From Asanoa ishikariensis (GTDB lineage: Bacteria > Actinomycetota > Actinomycetes > Mycobacteriales > Micromonosporaceae): a stretch of 64,000 bases of DNA. The notes under the pieces are model-generated. The model saw only the letters and a list, made by a program, of their open reading frames with translations, had not been told where the DNA came from and made no database searches. Within the stretch, counting starts at the first letter, position 1, and each line of letters starts with the position of its first letter. Where the stretch lies: positions 1,364,001 through 1,428,000 of the forward strand of contig NZ_FNQB01000002.1 of the NCBI RefSeq assembly GCF_900107455.1. Reading direction: 5' to 3'. Shown here one piece after another: positions 9,164 through 17,807 of this stretch. The position numbers and the translations under genes were made by a program.

Positions 9164-9664
9164 ATGACGACGTTGACCGGCGCGCTGGTGCTCCTCCGGC
9201 CCGCGACCGATGCCGACATCGCGCCGCTGGCGGTGATCCGGTCGGCCCCCGAGGTCACCCGCTGGTGGGGTGACGAAGAGGACTACCCGGCGGCGGTCGC
9301 CGAAGACCTCGAACGCACCTTCGTCATCGAGGTCGGCGGCCGCATGGTCGGCGCCGTGCAGACCTACGAGGAAGACGACCCCATGTACCGGCATGCCGGC
9401 ATGGACATCTACCTCGAACCGTCCTCGTACGGCCGGGGCATCGGCACCGACGCGGTCCGCACGATGGCCCGGCACCTGATCAACACCGTCGGCCACCACC
9501 GCCTGGTGATCGACCCGGCTGCCAACAACGCGGCCGCGATCCGGGCGTACGAGAAGGTGGGCTTCCAACGCGTCGGCGTGCTGCGCCGCTACGAGCGGGG
9601 TCCGGACGGCACCTTCCACGACGGGCTGCTGCTCGACCTGCTGCACGACGACCTGATCGACTGA
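9164..9664 (+). CDS. GNAT acetyltransferase, AAC(6')-like
   Basis: A 166-residue GNAT. The acetyl-CoA loop EPSSYGRGIGTDAVR and the following HHRLVIDPAANNAAAIRAYE stretch resemble the AAC(6')-Ib/II branch of aminoglycoside acetyltransferases, and the length fits. Chromosomal actinobacterial members of this branch are often uncharacterised, so drug acetylation is possible but not shown. The ATG follows CAGGA closely. The gene stands alone, with a gene-free stretch before it and bioD 44 bases after it. Confidence 0.82.
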   Translation: MTTLTGALVLLRPATDADIAPLAVIRSAPEVTRWWGDEEDYPAAVAEDLERTFVIEVGGRMVGAVQTYEEDDPMYRHAGMDIYLEPSSYGRGIGTDAVRTMARHLINTVGHHRLVIDPAANNAAAIRAYEKVGFQRVGVLRRYERGPDGTFHDGLLLDLLHDDLID

Positions 9665-9708
9665 GATCCGGTGCCAGCTTTTGACCCGGCTCCCCGGGTT
9701 GTGGTGAA

Positions 9709-10446
9709 GTGCGCGGCGTGAGCGACGCGTGGACCGGCCCGGTTCTGGTCACCGGCACCGACAGCGGGGTGGGCAAGACCATCCTGACCGCGGCCGTCGC
9801 CGTGGCCGCGCAGTCCGCCGGGCTGCGAGTGGCCGTGATCAAGCCGGGTCAGACGGGCGCCGTGGTCGGCCAACCGTCCGACGTGGACACGGTCCGCCTG
9901 CTGGCCGCGCCCGCGACGGCCCGCTCCCTGGCGTCCTACTCCGAGCCGCTGGCGCCGCTGACCGCGGCCCGGATCGCGCAGGAGGAGCCGCTCGAGCTCT
10001 ACGCCGTGGTCGACGCGGTCCGCGCGGAGGTCGAGAAACACGACGTGGTGCTGGTCGACGGCGCCGGCGGCCTGCTGGTGCCGATGGGGCTGCGCCCGTC
10101 CGGCGAGCCGTGGACGATGGCCGACCTGGCCGTGTCGCTGGGCGCACCGGCGGTCGTGGTGGCCCGGGCCGGTTCGGGCACGCTCAACCACATCGCACTG
10201 ACCCTGGAGGCGCTGTCCCGACGGGCGGTGACGGCCGGCGTGGTGCTCGGCGCCTGGCCGGCCGAGCCGGAGCTGGCGCACTGGTCCAACCTGACCGATC
10301 TGGTCGACAACCTGGTCGGCGTGCTGCCCGACGGCGCCGGCTCGATGGAACCGGGGGTGTTCGGCCGCTCCGCGCCCGGCTGGCTCACCCCGACCCTGCA
10401 CGGGGTGCTCGACGACTGGCGCGCCTGGGCGGAGAACATCGACTGA
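9709..10446 (+). CDS. bioD: Dethiobiotin synthetase
   Basis: A 245-residue ATP-dependent dethiobiotin synthetase, which closes the ureido ring of 7,8-diaminononanoate in biotin synthesis in the cytoplasm. The P-loop GTDSGVGKT is near residue 16, followed by KPGQTG (substrate lysine region) and VDGAGGLLVPM. The GTG start is ambiguous with another GTG three codons later. No other bio gene lies in the window; the next gene, overlapping by one base, is a methyltransferase. The usual partners bioA, bioF or bioB may lie elsewhere on the chromosome. Confidence 0.92.
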   Translation: MRGVSDAWTGPVLVTGTDSGVGKTILTAAVAVAAQSAGLRVAVIKPGQTGAVVGQPSDVDTVRLLAAPATARSLASYSEPLAPLTAARIAQEEPLELYAVVDAVRAEVEKHDVVLVDGAGGLLVPMGLRPSGEPWTMADLAVSLGAPAVVVARAGSGTLNHIALTLEALSRRAVTAGVVLGAWPAEPELAHWSNLTDLVDNLVGVLPDGAGSMEPGVFGRSAPGWLTPTLHGVLDDWRAWAENID

Positions 10447-11087
10447 TGACCGACCTTGCCGACGCGTTCGTCCGGCTCCACGCCCGCCTGGCGCCGGTGC
10501 CGCTGACCCCGGAGATCGTGCTGCACCAGGCCGACGAGCCGATCGGGCTCTGGGAGCTGACCGAGGGCCAGTTCCGCAGCGAGCAGCCGCCGCCGTTCTG
10601 GGCCTTCGCCTGGGCCGGCGGTCAGGGGCTGGCCCGTTACGTGCTGGACAACCCGTCGGTGGTGGCCGGGCGCCGCGTGCTCGACGTGGCCTGCGGCTCG
10701 GGCCTGGTCGGCATCGCCGCGGCGCTGTCGGGCGCCGCCTCCGTCCGCGCCGTCGACATCGACCCGCTGTCGATCGCGGCGGTCAGCGTCAACGCGGCCG
10801 CCAACGGGGTGACGGTGACCGCCGACCTGGCCGACATCCTCGACGGCCCGGCCGACGCCGACGTGGTCCTCGCCGGCGACGTCTTCTACAGCCAGGCGTT
10901 CGCCACCCGGATGTTCGGCTTCCTCCGCCGGGCTCGCAAGGCCGGCGCGGACGCCTACGCGGGCGACCCGGGCCGCGCCTTCCGCCCGGGCGCCGCCGGC
11001 ACGGAGGTCGCCTCCTACGAGGTCCCCACCACCATGGCCCTGGAGAGCGTCACCACAAAACAGACCTCGGTCTGGCGCCTGCCCTAG
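10446..11087 (+). CDS. Class I SAM-dependent methyltransferase
   Basis: A 213-residue Rossmann-fold methyltransferase. Motif I is VLDVACGSGLVGIAAAL, motif II is AVDIDPLSIAAVSVNA, and DVVLAGDVFY is the post-II strand. The order and the WAFAWAGGQGLARYVLDN entry resemble the ETFB-lysine methyltransferase (METTL20) and nicotinamide N-methylase-like group; a protein lysine is the likeliest target, but that is inference. Its ATG shares one base with the bioD stop, so it is co-translated with bioD. Its stop overlaps the convergent alcohol dehydrogenase gene by four bases. Confidence 0.85.
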   Translation: MTDLADAFVRLHARLAPVPLTPEIVLHQADEPIGLWELTEGQFRSEQPPPFWAFAWAGGQGLARYVLDNPSVVAGRRVLDVACGSGLVGIAAALSGAASVRAVDIDPLSIAAVSVNAAANGVTVTADLADILDGPADADVVLAGDVFYSQAFATRMFGFLRRARKAGADAYAGDPGRAFRPGAAGTEVASYEVPTTMALESVTTKQTSVWRLP

Positions 11088-12139
11088 GCGGATGGCCTGA
11101 TCAAGCGGATGCCGTTGACCGGGGCGCGGACCATGGACATGAGCGCGGCCGGAGCCTCGTCGAGGGTCAGGTTGTCCGTGACGAGCTCGTCCGGGCGCAG
11201 GGTGCCGGCTTCGATGAGGCGGAGCATCTCCGGGTACGCGTGTGCCGGCATGCCGTGGCTGCCGAGCAGCTCCAGTTCGTAGGCGATCACCCGGTCCATC
11301 GGCAGCGCCGGGCGGCCGGTCACCGCCGGCAGCAGGCCCACCTGGATGTGTCGGCCTCGGCGGCGCAGGCACTCGATCGAGGTGACGCAGGTGACCGACG
11401 AGCCGAGCGCGTCGAGCGACAGGTGGGCGCCGCCACCGGTGCGGTCGCGGACCGCGGCCGCCACGTCGGCGGGGCCGCCGGTGATCGCGGAGGCGTCGAT
11501 GACCTCGGCGGCGCCGGCGCGGGCGGCCAACTCCAGGGCGCGCGGTGCGATGTCGACGGCGACCACGCGGGCTCCCGCCGCGGCGGCGACCATGACGGCG
11601 GACAGGCCGACGCCGCCGCAGCCGTGCACTGCCACCCACTCGCCGGGCGCGACGCGTCCCTGGTGGACCACCGCGCGGAAGGCGGTGCCGAACCGGCAGC
11701 CGAGGCTGACCGCGGCGGCGTCGCTGACGGTGTCGGGCAGCTTCACCACGTTGACGTCGGCGTGCTCGATCGCCACCAGGTCCGCGAATGAACCCCAGCG
11801 GGTGAAGCCCGGCTGGCTCTGGTTCTCGCACACCTGCTGATCGCCGGCCAGGCAGCTCGGGCAGCGCCCGCACGCGCAGATGAACGGCACCGTGACGCGG
11901 TCGCCGGGGTGCCAGCGGGTCACGCCCGTGCCGATCTCGGTGATCACGCCGGTGAACTCGTGGCCCGGCACGTGCGGCGTCACGATGTCGGGGTCGTGGC
12001 CCCGCCAGCCGTGCCAGTCGCTGCGGCACAGCCCGGTCACGGACACCCTGATCACCGCACCGCCCGGCGGCGGTGCCGGGTCGGGCACCTCGCACACCTG
12101 GGGCGGGGACCCGAAAGCTTCGTAGTACACGGCACGCAC
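11084..12139 (-). CDS. Zinc-dependent alcohol dehydrogenase (MDR family)
   Basis: A 351-residue medium-chain dehydrogenase. GHEFTGVITEIG and the structural-zinc cysteines CACGRCPSCLAGDQQVC are in the N-terminal domain, with the catalytic-zinc Cys in GLCRSDWHGWRGHDP; the NAD(P) loop is VHGCGGVGLSAVMVA. It is an ordinary-length oxidoreductase of unknown alcohol or aldehyde substrate. It is the last gene of a close minus-strand series starting at 15875; the next gene upstream ends ten bases before its start. Confidence 0.9.
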   Translation of the reverse strand: MRAVYYEAFGSPPQVCEVPDPAPPPGGAVIRVSVTGLCRSDWHGWRGHDPDIVTPHVPGHEFTGVITEIGTGVTRWHPGDRVTVPFICACGRCPSCLAGDQQVCENQSQPGFTRWGSFADLVAIEHADVNVVKLPDTVSDAAAVSLGCRFGTAFRAVVHQGRVAPGEWVAVHGCGGVGLSAVMVAAAAGARVVAVDIAPRALELAARAGAAEVIDASAITGGPADVAAAVRDRTGGGAHLSLDALGSSVTCVTSIECLRRRGRHIQVGLLPAVTGRPALPMDRVIAYELELLGSHGMPAHAYPEMLRLIEAGTLRPDELVTDNLTLDEAPAALMSMVRAPVNGIRLIRPSA

Positions 12140-12148
12140 GCGGTCAGG

Positions 12149-12730
12149 TTACGCCGCCGAAATCCACCTCGGGTTACGACCAAAGGCAGCAATAAGCTTG
12201 TCCTGCGATGGGGCATTGGTCGGCACCTCGACCGCCTCGGCGATGGCGCCGCTGTCGCGGTAGCCGTCCTCGTTCGCCGGGAACCAGGCCGCCACCTCGC
12301 GGACCAGGTCGTCGTCCAGCTCACGGTCCTGGTCGGTCGCGGACGCGATGTCCCAGCCGTGCACGACGTGGTCGGCGAGCAGTTGCCGGACGTACTCCTC
12401 GGCCGGTGTCATGCCGAACGACAACTCCACGGTGCGGGACAACGCACCCGGCGCGCGCACCGCCGCCACCGACTCGGCCGAGGCGGCCTGGGCCGCGCCG
12501 ACCGGGTCCGCGCCGAGCAGGTCACCCTCGAACCTGCTGCCGACCGAGCCCAGGCTGGCGCCGTTGATCAGCGGCACCGACCAGCGGTCCTCGTAGACGA
12601 GGTGGTTGACCAGGTCACGCACGGTCCAGTCGGTGCACGGCGTGGGCGCCGACCACTGGTCGGGTCGGATCCGCGCCACCTGGTCGGCGAACCCGCGCAG
12701 CGCCCGCTGGTACGCGACGGTGAGCTCCAT
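12149..12730 (-). CDS. TIGR03086 family protein (mycothiol-dependent maleylpyruvate isomerase N-terminal fold)
   Basis: A 193-residue DinB/MDMPI-like helical-bundle protein. The family signature PTPCTDWTVRDLVNHLVYED is at residues 29-48 and HVVHGWDIA at about 126-134; these carry the His residues that bind a metal in the fold. Members are typical of mycothiol-producing actinobacteria and are suspected mycothiol-dependent enzymes, but most have no known substrate. The frame is open further upstream, but the ATG at 12730 fits the family N terminus. Confidence 0.85.
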   Translation of the reverse strand: MELTVAYQRALRGFADQVARIRPDQWSAPTPCTDWTVRDLVNHLVYEDRWSVPLINGASLGSVGSRFEGDLLGADPVGAAQAASAESVAAVRAPGALSRTVELSFGMTPAEEYVRQLLADHVVHGWDIASATDQDRELDDDLVREVAAWFPANEDGYRDSGAIAEAVEVPTNAPSQDKLIAAFGRNPRWISAA

Positions 12731-12780
12731 GAGGCCGATTCTGCTGCCGGGCGCCGCGCCGGGTAGGCGGATCGGCGAAC

Positions 12781-13794
12781 TCAGACACTCAGGTGGCGTA
12801 CGCGCTCCCAGGCGGGATCGGCCCGCACCGTCATCTTGACCTTGCCTTCGCGCCACGACGACACGATCGGCTCCAGCACGTCGGCCGCGTTCGGCCGCTC
12901 GGCGTAGAGGTGGTAGGTCCGGGTGCCGTCGGAGGTCTCGTGCGCGACCAGGATCGGGCCATCGGCGTACGCGAAGATCCGGTCCTCGAGCTCGTGCAGC
13001 GCGGCCAATGAGCCCTCCGCCGGCAGACCCGCCTCGGTCGTGTCCCGGAACGGCACCACCAACTCGACATGCGTGTCGGCGGCCGGCCAGCGGGCGGCCT
13101 TCAGCGGAACCTGGACGGTGGCGATCAACGGCCGGCCCCGCCGCTCGCCGCTCAGCAGCGCCCACTGCCCGGACAGCTCCGCCGCCCGGGAGTTGACGAG
13201 CTCGGCCAGCGCGGTCGCGGTCAGTGCCGGCGCCGGCCCGGTCGTCGCGTCGATCGCGCCGACCCAGATCTCCACACCGTCCTCGCCGAGCAGCCAGTCG
13301 AGCGCGAGGAACGTCACCTGGAGCCGGCCCTCCTCGGGCAGGTCGGCGAAGGCCGGGTGCCACACCCGCACGTCGACGGCGTGGTCACCGACGTCGGCGG
13401 CGAACCGCAGCGCGGTCAGGTCGAGCATGTGCCCGTCGAACTGGAGTTGGGCCTCCAGCGCCTTCGGGCTCGGTTGCCGCGCGGAGGCGTACCCGAAAGT
13501 GTCGTCGGGTTCCGGACTGGCTCGGCGCCAGCGTTCCGCGGTGGCCCGCAGCGACCGGTCGGCGTTGGACGTCACCACCAGCAGGTGCCGCGACCGGGTG
13601 CCGGCGCTGAACTCCCAACCCAGGCCCGCGTCGATCGCCGAGACGAGCCGGTTGATGTCGTCGACCACGCCACCGTCCCAGCGGCCGTCGGCGATCGCCT
13701 TCTCCACCTCGGGCCGGGCGGTCGTCCACCACGACCAGAACGCCTCGATCGCGGCCGCCTGGCCGTCCATCTTCTGCCGCCGCTTGAAGATCAC
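12781..13794 (-). CDS. DUF695 domain-containing protein
   Basis: A 337-residue cytoplasmic protein. The last 95 residues (VELVVPFRDTTEAGLPAEGS to the C terminus) look like DUF695; the rest is an acidic domain with no catalytic motif I recognise. The GTG start at 13794 is supported by AAGG nine bases before it, which lies in the 3' end of the MFS gene; a frame extension to 13836 is less likely. Spacing from the MFS stop is eight bases, so the two are probably co-transcribed. Function unknown. Confidence 0.75.
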   Translation of the reverse strand: MIFKRRQKMDGQAAAIEAFWSWWTTARPEVEKAIADGRWDGGVVDDINRLVSAIDAGLGWEFSAGTRSRHLLVVTSNADRSLRATAERWRRASPEPDDTFGYASARQPSPKALEAQLQFDGHMLDLTALRFAADVGDHAVDVRVWHPAFADLPEEGRLQVTFLALDWLLGEDGVEIWVGAIDATTGPAPALTATALAELVNSRAAELSGQWALLSGERRGRPLIATVQVPLKAARWPAADTHVELVVPFRDTTEAGLPAEGSLAALHELEDRIFAYADGPILVAHETSDGTRTYHLYAERPNAADVLEPIVSSWREGKVKMTVRADPAWERVRHLSV

Positions 13795-13802
13795 GCCGGA
13801 CC

Positions 13803-15005
13803 TTATCGCGGACGAAGTGCGCCGCGTGCCCCCCAAGCGACCAGGGCGCCGACCGCGACGACGCCGACCGCGCAGGCGCCTGCGACGAGGAGACCGTCGG
13901 GCGTGCCGAGCACCGGTTCGAGCGCCGTGCCGGCCAGCGCCGAGCCGGCCGCGAAGCCCAGGTAGACCGCGGTGTTAGCCCAGGTGAACGCCTCCGCCCG
14001 GGACTCGTCGGGTGTCAGTTGGGCCACCAGCGTGAACTCGAGCGTGGTGGTCGGCGCGATGAACAGGCCGGCGAAGAGCAGCAGCACGGCGAGCGACCAC
14101 AGGTTCTGCTGGAGCAGGATCACGCCGAAGCCGACGACGTTGCCGAGCATGAGGATTCCGTACTGGCGCCACGGCGGGGTGCGGAACGTCCGGCCGGCGT
14201 ACCAGAGACCACCGGCGATCGAGCCGGCGCTCCACACCGCCACCAGCAGGCCGGCCTGGTCGGCGTGGCCCTCCATGGCCGCGTGAGCGGGGATCGCCAC
14301 CTCCATCAGGCCGTACGCGACGGAGGCCAGCCCCGCGACGGCCAGCACCACCAGCATCCCGCTCGACCGCACGGGGCTCACCCGGCGGCGCGTGGCCGGT
14401 GGTGCGGGCCAGCCCCGGCGCACCGGCGGCGCGGTGGCGAGGCCGATCGAGCCGGCCACGGTGACCGCCGCCGCGACCAGCGTTGCCGCGTACGCGTCGG
14501 CCAGCGCGGTGATGAGGCCGACCAGCGCGGGGCCGACCACATAGGTCAGCTCGATCGCGATGGCGTCCAGCGCGAAGGCGGTGTGCACGTGCTTCGGTGC
14601 GATGCGCGGCAGGACGGCCCGGGTGACGGGGTCGATCGGCGGGTTGACCGCGCCGGCCAGCCCGGCCAGCAGGATCGCCGTCCACGCGGGAGCGCCGGCC
14701 CGCAGCGCCAGCACCAACGCGACCAGCAGCGCCGCCTGGACCACACCGCACCAGACCAGCACGCCGACGGCCCAGCCGCGGTCGGCCAGCCGGCCCAGCA
14801 CCGGGCCGACCAGCGCGGTCAGGGCCGAGTTGGCGGCCGTGGCCAGGCCGGCGGCACCGTACGAGCCGGTGCCCGCCGCGACCACCAGCACGAACAGCAG
14901 CGTGAGCATGCCGATCGGCAGCCGGCCGACCAGGGACGGCACGGCGATCCGGACGACACCGGGGGTGCGGAGCAGGTCGCGGTAGCGACGTAGGGCGTGA
15001 CCCAC
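13803..15005 (-). CDS. MFS transporter
   Basis: A 400-residue, very hydrophobic protein with about 12 predicted membrane segments and the MFS loop GRLADRGWAVG between segments 2 and 3. It resembles actinobacterial drug or metabolite exporters of the major facilitator superfamily; no substrate can be named. It lies six bases after the 15012-15875 gene and eight before the DUF695 gene, in a minus-strand series. Confidence 0.88.
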   Translation of the reverse strand: MGHALRRYRDLLRTPGVVRIAVPSLVGRLPIGMLTLLFVLVVAAGTGSYGAAGLATAANSALTALVGPVLGRLADRGWAVGVLVWCGVVQAALLVALVLALRAGAPAWTAILLAGLAGAVNPPIDPVTRAVLPRIAPKHVHTAFALDAIAIELTYVVGPALVGLITALADAYAATLVAAAVTVAGSIGLATAPPVRRGWPAPPATRRRVSPVRSSGMLVVLAVAGLASVAYGLMEVAIPAHAAMEGHADQAGLLVAVWSAGSIAGGLWYAGRTFRTPPWRQYGILMLGNVVGFGVILLQQNLWSLAVLLLFAGLFIAPTTTLEFTLVAQLTPDESRAEAFTWANTAVYLGFAAGSALAGTALEPVLGTPDGLLVAGACAVGVVAVGALVAWGARGALRPR

Positions 15006-15011
15006 TCCCGC

Positions 15012-15875
15012 TCAGCCGGCGAGGTTACGCAGTTGCAGCAGCTCGTCGACGGCGCTGTCGAGCAGGTCGCCGGGGTGGTCACGGAGGATCCGGGGGGTGG
15101 CCAGGAGCGTGTCGTGCCGGCCGGGCGGGCCGGCCAGCACGGGCCAGAGGCCGACGTTCGCGCAGTCCTCGGCCGCCTCCGCCGCCCAGCCGGGCGGGTC
15201 CACCATGGAGACGAAGGCGCCGTTGTCGACCGACAGGATCAGGTGGCTGGCCACCAGCGCCGTGGTCAGGGCGACCTCGTGGCCGTCGGCGCCGGCCCGG
15301 GTGCGGTTCTCCACCCAGACCCGCAGCCGCAGCGCCGGGCGGGGTGCCGGCACGGGCTGGGCGCTCACGTTGAGCATCGCGCACAGCGGTCGTCGGTGCC
15401 GGACCACCTGGCCGACCAGGGCGCGGCGGGCGTCGTGCAGCTCCGTGCGGTCGAAACCGCCGGGCACCCGGATCGTGTGCCGTGCCCCGGCGCCGCACAG
15501 CGTCGCCTCGTCGACGTCGAAGAGGATCTCGTGCTCGACGGGCTCGTCACAGGACGCGATCGCGCTGCCGTCGACGCCGAGCGAGCCCACCGGCTTGAAC
15601 CGTCCGCGGTCGGGCAGCCAGCGGTAGACGGTGCGGCGCTGCACCTGCAGAAACCGTAGGAGCACGCGCAGCCGTACGCCCGGTTCGGCCTCGATCAGGC
15701 ACTCGGTCTGCGCGGTGGCCGACAGTGACTCGTCGCCGGCCGCGAGATCCGCGGGCATCAACATGCCGAACTGCCACCGGTTGGGATCCCGGTGGCTGGT
15801 CGCCCGGTAGGGGCGGAGCACCGGACCGGCACGGAGGACCGTGTCGGCGACGATTCGCGCCGCGTCGATGTCCAT
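15012..15875 (-). CDS. Uncharacterised protein of the kind found near actinobacterial hydrogenase genes
   Basis: A 287-residue protein with no signal peptide or membrane segment. The N terminus, IVADTVLRAGPVLRPYRATS followed by RWQFGMLMP, recalls proteins of unknown function often sited in actinobacterial NiFe-hydrogenase clusters; I rely on memory for this resemblance. No hydrogenase gene is in the window, so here it is an orphan at the head of a series with an MFS transporter. Its function is unknown. Confidence 0.65.
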   Translation of the reverse strand: MDIDAARIVADTVLRAGPVLRPYRATSHRDPNRWQFGMLMPADLAAGDESLSATAQTECLIEAEPGVRLRVLLRFLQVQRRTVYRWLPDRGRFKPVGSLGVDGSAIASCDEPVEHEILFDVDEATLCGAGARHTIRVPGGFDRTELHDARRALVGQVVRHRRPLCAMLNVSAQPVPAPRPALRLRVWVENRTRAGADGHEVALTTALVASHLILSVDNGAFVSMVDPPGWAAEAAEDCANVGLWPVLAGPPGRHDTLLATPRILRDHPGDLLDSAVDELLQLRNLAG

Positions 15876-16145
15876 GAGCGCTGCTGCACCTCGGCTTCTT
15901 TGCTGGGCCTGGAGCTGGCGGATCCCACGGGGCAGCGCGTGGCGGTGCTGACGTCATCGGGCAAAAGCGATCATGTCGCCGTTTTGGCCAGCATATGCCC
16001 GGTACGGCTTGCCGCTCAAGGCCGCTGTCCCGTGTCGCCCGGACGGCCGTTCACTCGCATGGATGACCAGCGCTGTCACCGCTTGCGGCACTCCGTGAAG
16101 CCGCGAAAACTAACCCTTCGCCCCCAACATTCGTGGAAGGCGGCG

Positions 16146-16436
16146 ATGGCTGTGAGTGCGCCCGACGACCTGTCGAGTGACCGCACCGCCGAGCGGGCAT
16201 GGATCTGTGCCCGCCGGATCCGTGAGCGCCGGCGCCAGCTAGACCTGACCCAGTCCGATCTGGCCGACCTGCTGGCCCGGCGGGGCCTCGCGCTCACCAA
16301 CCGCACGGTGAGCGCGATGGAGAACGGCCGCAGACTCGACCTGGGCAAGCTGCCGGATCTCGCCGGGGCCCTGACCTGCTCGGTCACCTACCTGCTGGGG
16401 CTGACCCGCGACCCGACCCGCTGGGATCCGGACTAG
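16146..16436 (+). CDS. XRE-family helix-turn-helix protein
   Basis: A 96-residue DNA-binding protein that is mostly one Cro/CI-type helix-turn-helix: RQLDLTQSDLADLLARRG, then LTNRTVSAMENGRR as the recognition helix region. There is no effector domain. The start is an ATG preceded by GGAAGG; a longer upstream frame has no coding character. It overlaps the convergent alcohol dehydrogenase gene by four bases. Its target is unknown; the dyads near 17593-17763 are one candidate. Confidence 0.82.
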   Translation: MAVSAPDDLSSDRTAERAWICARRIRERRRQLDLTQSDLADLLARRGLALTNRTVSAMENGRRLDLGKLPDLAGALTCSVTYLLGLTRDPTRWDPD

Positions 16437-17566
16437 AACACGACCACCTGCCGGGTCGTGGTGGCGGCGGCGAGTGTGTCGAAGCCGGTGTTGATCTCGT
16501 CGAGCCGCAGCCGCCCACCGAGCAGCAGGTCGGCCGGGAGCAGCCCGGCCCGGTAGAGGGCGATGTAGCGCGGGATGTCCCGGCGGGGCACGGCGCCGCC
16601 CAGATATGACCCGCGCAGGGTGCGTTCCTCGGCCACCAGGGAGACCGCCGGGATCGACAGGATCTGCCGGGGATCCGGCAGCCCGACCGTGACCGTGGTG
16701 CCGCCGCGCCGGGTGGCCGCATAGGCCGTGGCGAGCACCGCGGCGCTGCCGACCGCCTCGATCGCGACCTCGGCACCGCCGTGGGTGAGGTCGCGTATCG
16801 CGTCGACAGTGTCCGGACCGCCGGTCAGCGTGTGGGTGGCGCCGGCGGCCATGGCGACGGCGTGCTTGGCGGTCACCGGGTCGACGGCGATGACCGGATG
16901 GCAACCGGCGGCCCGGGCGCCCATCACCGCCGCGAGGCCGATGCCCCCGAGGCCGAACACCGCCGCGGCGGTGCCGGTCCGGGCCCGTGCGGTGTTGACG
17001 ACCGCGCCGACGCCGGTGAGCAGGGCACAGCCGAACAGTGCCGCCCGGTCCAGCGGCAGCGACCGGTCGACCGGCACGAGCGACTCCGCCGCCGCGACCG
17101 TGTACTCGCTGAACGCGGAGACGCCGAGATGATGGTGCACCTCGCGACCGGCCCGCCGGAACGGCCGTTGCCCGCGCAGCAACGTGCCGGCGGTGTTGGC
17201 CGCGGCACCGGGCTCGCACAACGCCGGCCGCCCGGACTGGCACGGCGGGCAGCCACCGCAGGCGGGCACGAACGCGAACACGACGTGGTCGTCGACGCGC
17301 ACACCGCGTGTGTCCGGGCCGACCTCGACCACCACGCCGGCGGCCTCGTGACCGAGCACCATCGGCAGCGGTCGTGGTCGGGAGCCGTCGATCACCGACA
17401 GGTCGGAGTGGCAGAGGCCGGCGGCGCGGACGCGGACGAGCACCTCGCCGGTGCCGGGTGGGCGCAACTCGAGATCGCCGACGGTCAGCGGTCGGCTGTG
17501 CGCGTAGGGCCCGGGTCGGCCGCTTTCCTCCAGGACGGCCGCGCGGGTCGTGATCACAGTGGGCAA
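16433..17566 (-). CDS. Zinc-dependent alcohol dehydrogenase, mycothiol/formaldehyde-dehydrogenase-like
   Basis: A 377-residue MDR enzyme of the class III type. It has catalytic zinc Cys in GLCHSDLSVIDG, GHEAAGVVVEVG, structural zinc cysteines PACGGCPPCQSGRPALC, and nucleotide loop VFGLGGIGLAAVMGAR. The TRSAAGVHHHLGVSAFSEYT-like region (HHHLGVSAFSEYTVAA) is characteristic of this group. The TTG start may instead be the GTG at 17557 (VITTRAAVLEESG). Divergent to the dipeptide ABC operon across 241 bases holding repeated dyads, so joint regulation is plausible. Confidence 0.87.
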   Translation of the reverse strand: MPTVITTRAAVLEESGRPGPYAHSRPLTVGDLELRPPGTGEVLVRVRAAGLCHSDLSVIDGSRPRPLPMVLGHEAAGVVVEVGPDTRGVRVDDHVVFAFVPACGGCPPCQSGRPALCEPGAAANTAGTLLRGQRPFRRAGREVHHHLGVSAFSEYTVAAAESLVPVDRSLPLDRAALFGCALLTGVGAVVNTARARTGTAAAVFGLGGIGLAAVMGARAAGCHPVIAVDPVTAKHAVAMAAGATHTLTGGPDTVDAIRDLTHGGAEVAIEAVGSAAVLATAYAATRRGGTTVTVGLPDPRQILSIPAVSLVAEERTLRGSYLGGAVPRRDIPRYIALYRAGLLPADLLLGGRLRLDEINTGFDTLAAATTTRQVVVF

Positions 17567-17592
17567 CTACTGCGCATGGCCACCGCCAGTGG

Positions 17593-17763
17593 ATGGAACG
17601 ACATTTCATTTGGACGCTAGGCAGGACATCGTTCCATGTCAACAGGTCGCGCGTGGGTTCCGTCGACGGCCGACAATCCCTTGTGGACGCTCGGAATCCA
17701 ACTCTTGACAGAGCATTGTCCGCCGCGAATGATCCCGGGTCACAACATGAAACGAAGTTCCAT
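17593..17763. promoter_or_regulatory. Repeated operator-like dyads between a dehydrogenase gene and the dipeptide ABC operon
   Basis: ATGGAACGACATTTCAT (17593-17609) and ATGAAACGAAGTTCCAT (17747-17763) are imperfect dyads and near reverse complements of each other (13 of 17 bases). A further half-site GTTCCAT lies at 17631-17637. The second dyad falls just after the predicted transcription start of the ABC operon. The binding protein is unknown. Confidence 0.55.
17705..17733 (+). promoter_or_regulatory. Predicted sigma-70-type promoter of the dipeptide ABC operon
   Basis: TTGACA at 17705-17710 is a perfect -35 element. AATGAT at 17728-17733, 17 bases on, matches the -10 consensus at four of six positions. 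Transcription would start near 17740, about 68 bases before the ATG of the binding-protein gene. Confidence 0.55.
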
Positions 17764-17807
17764 TCGACTCGGTCGTGCTCTCTATCTCCGCTCACCTGGG
17801 GGCAGCA

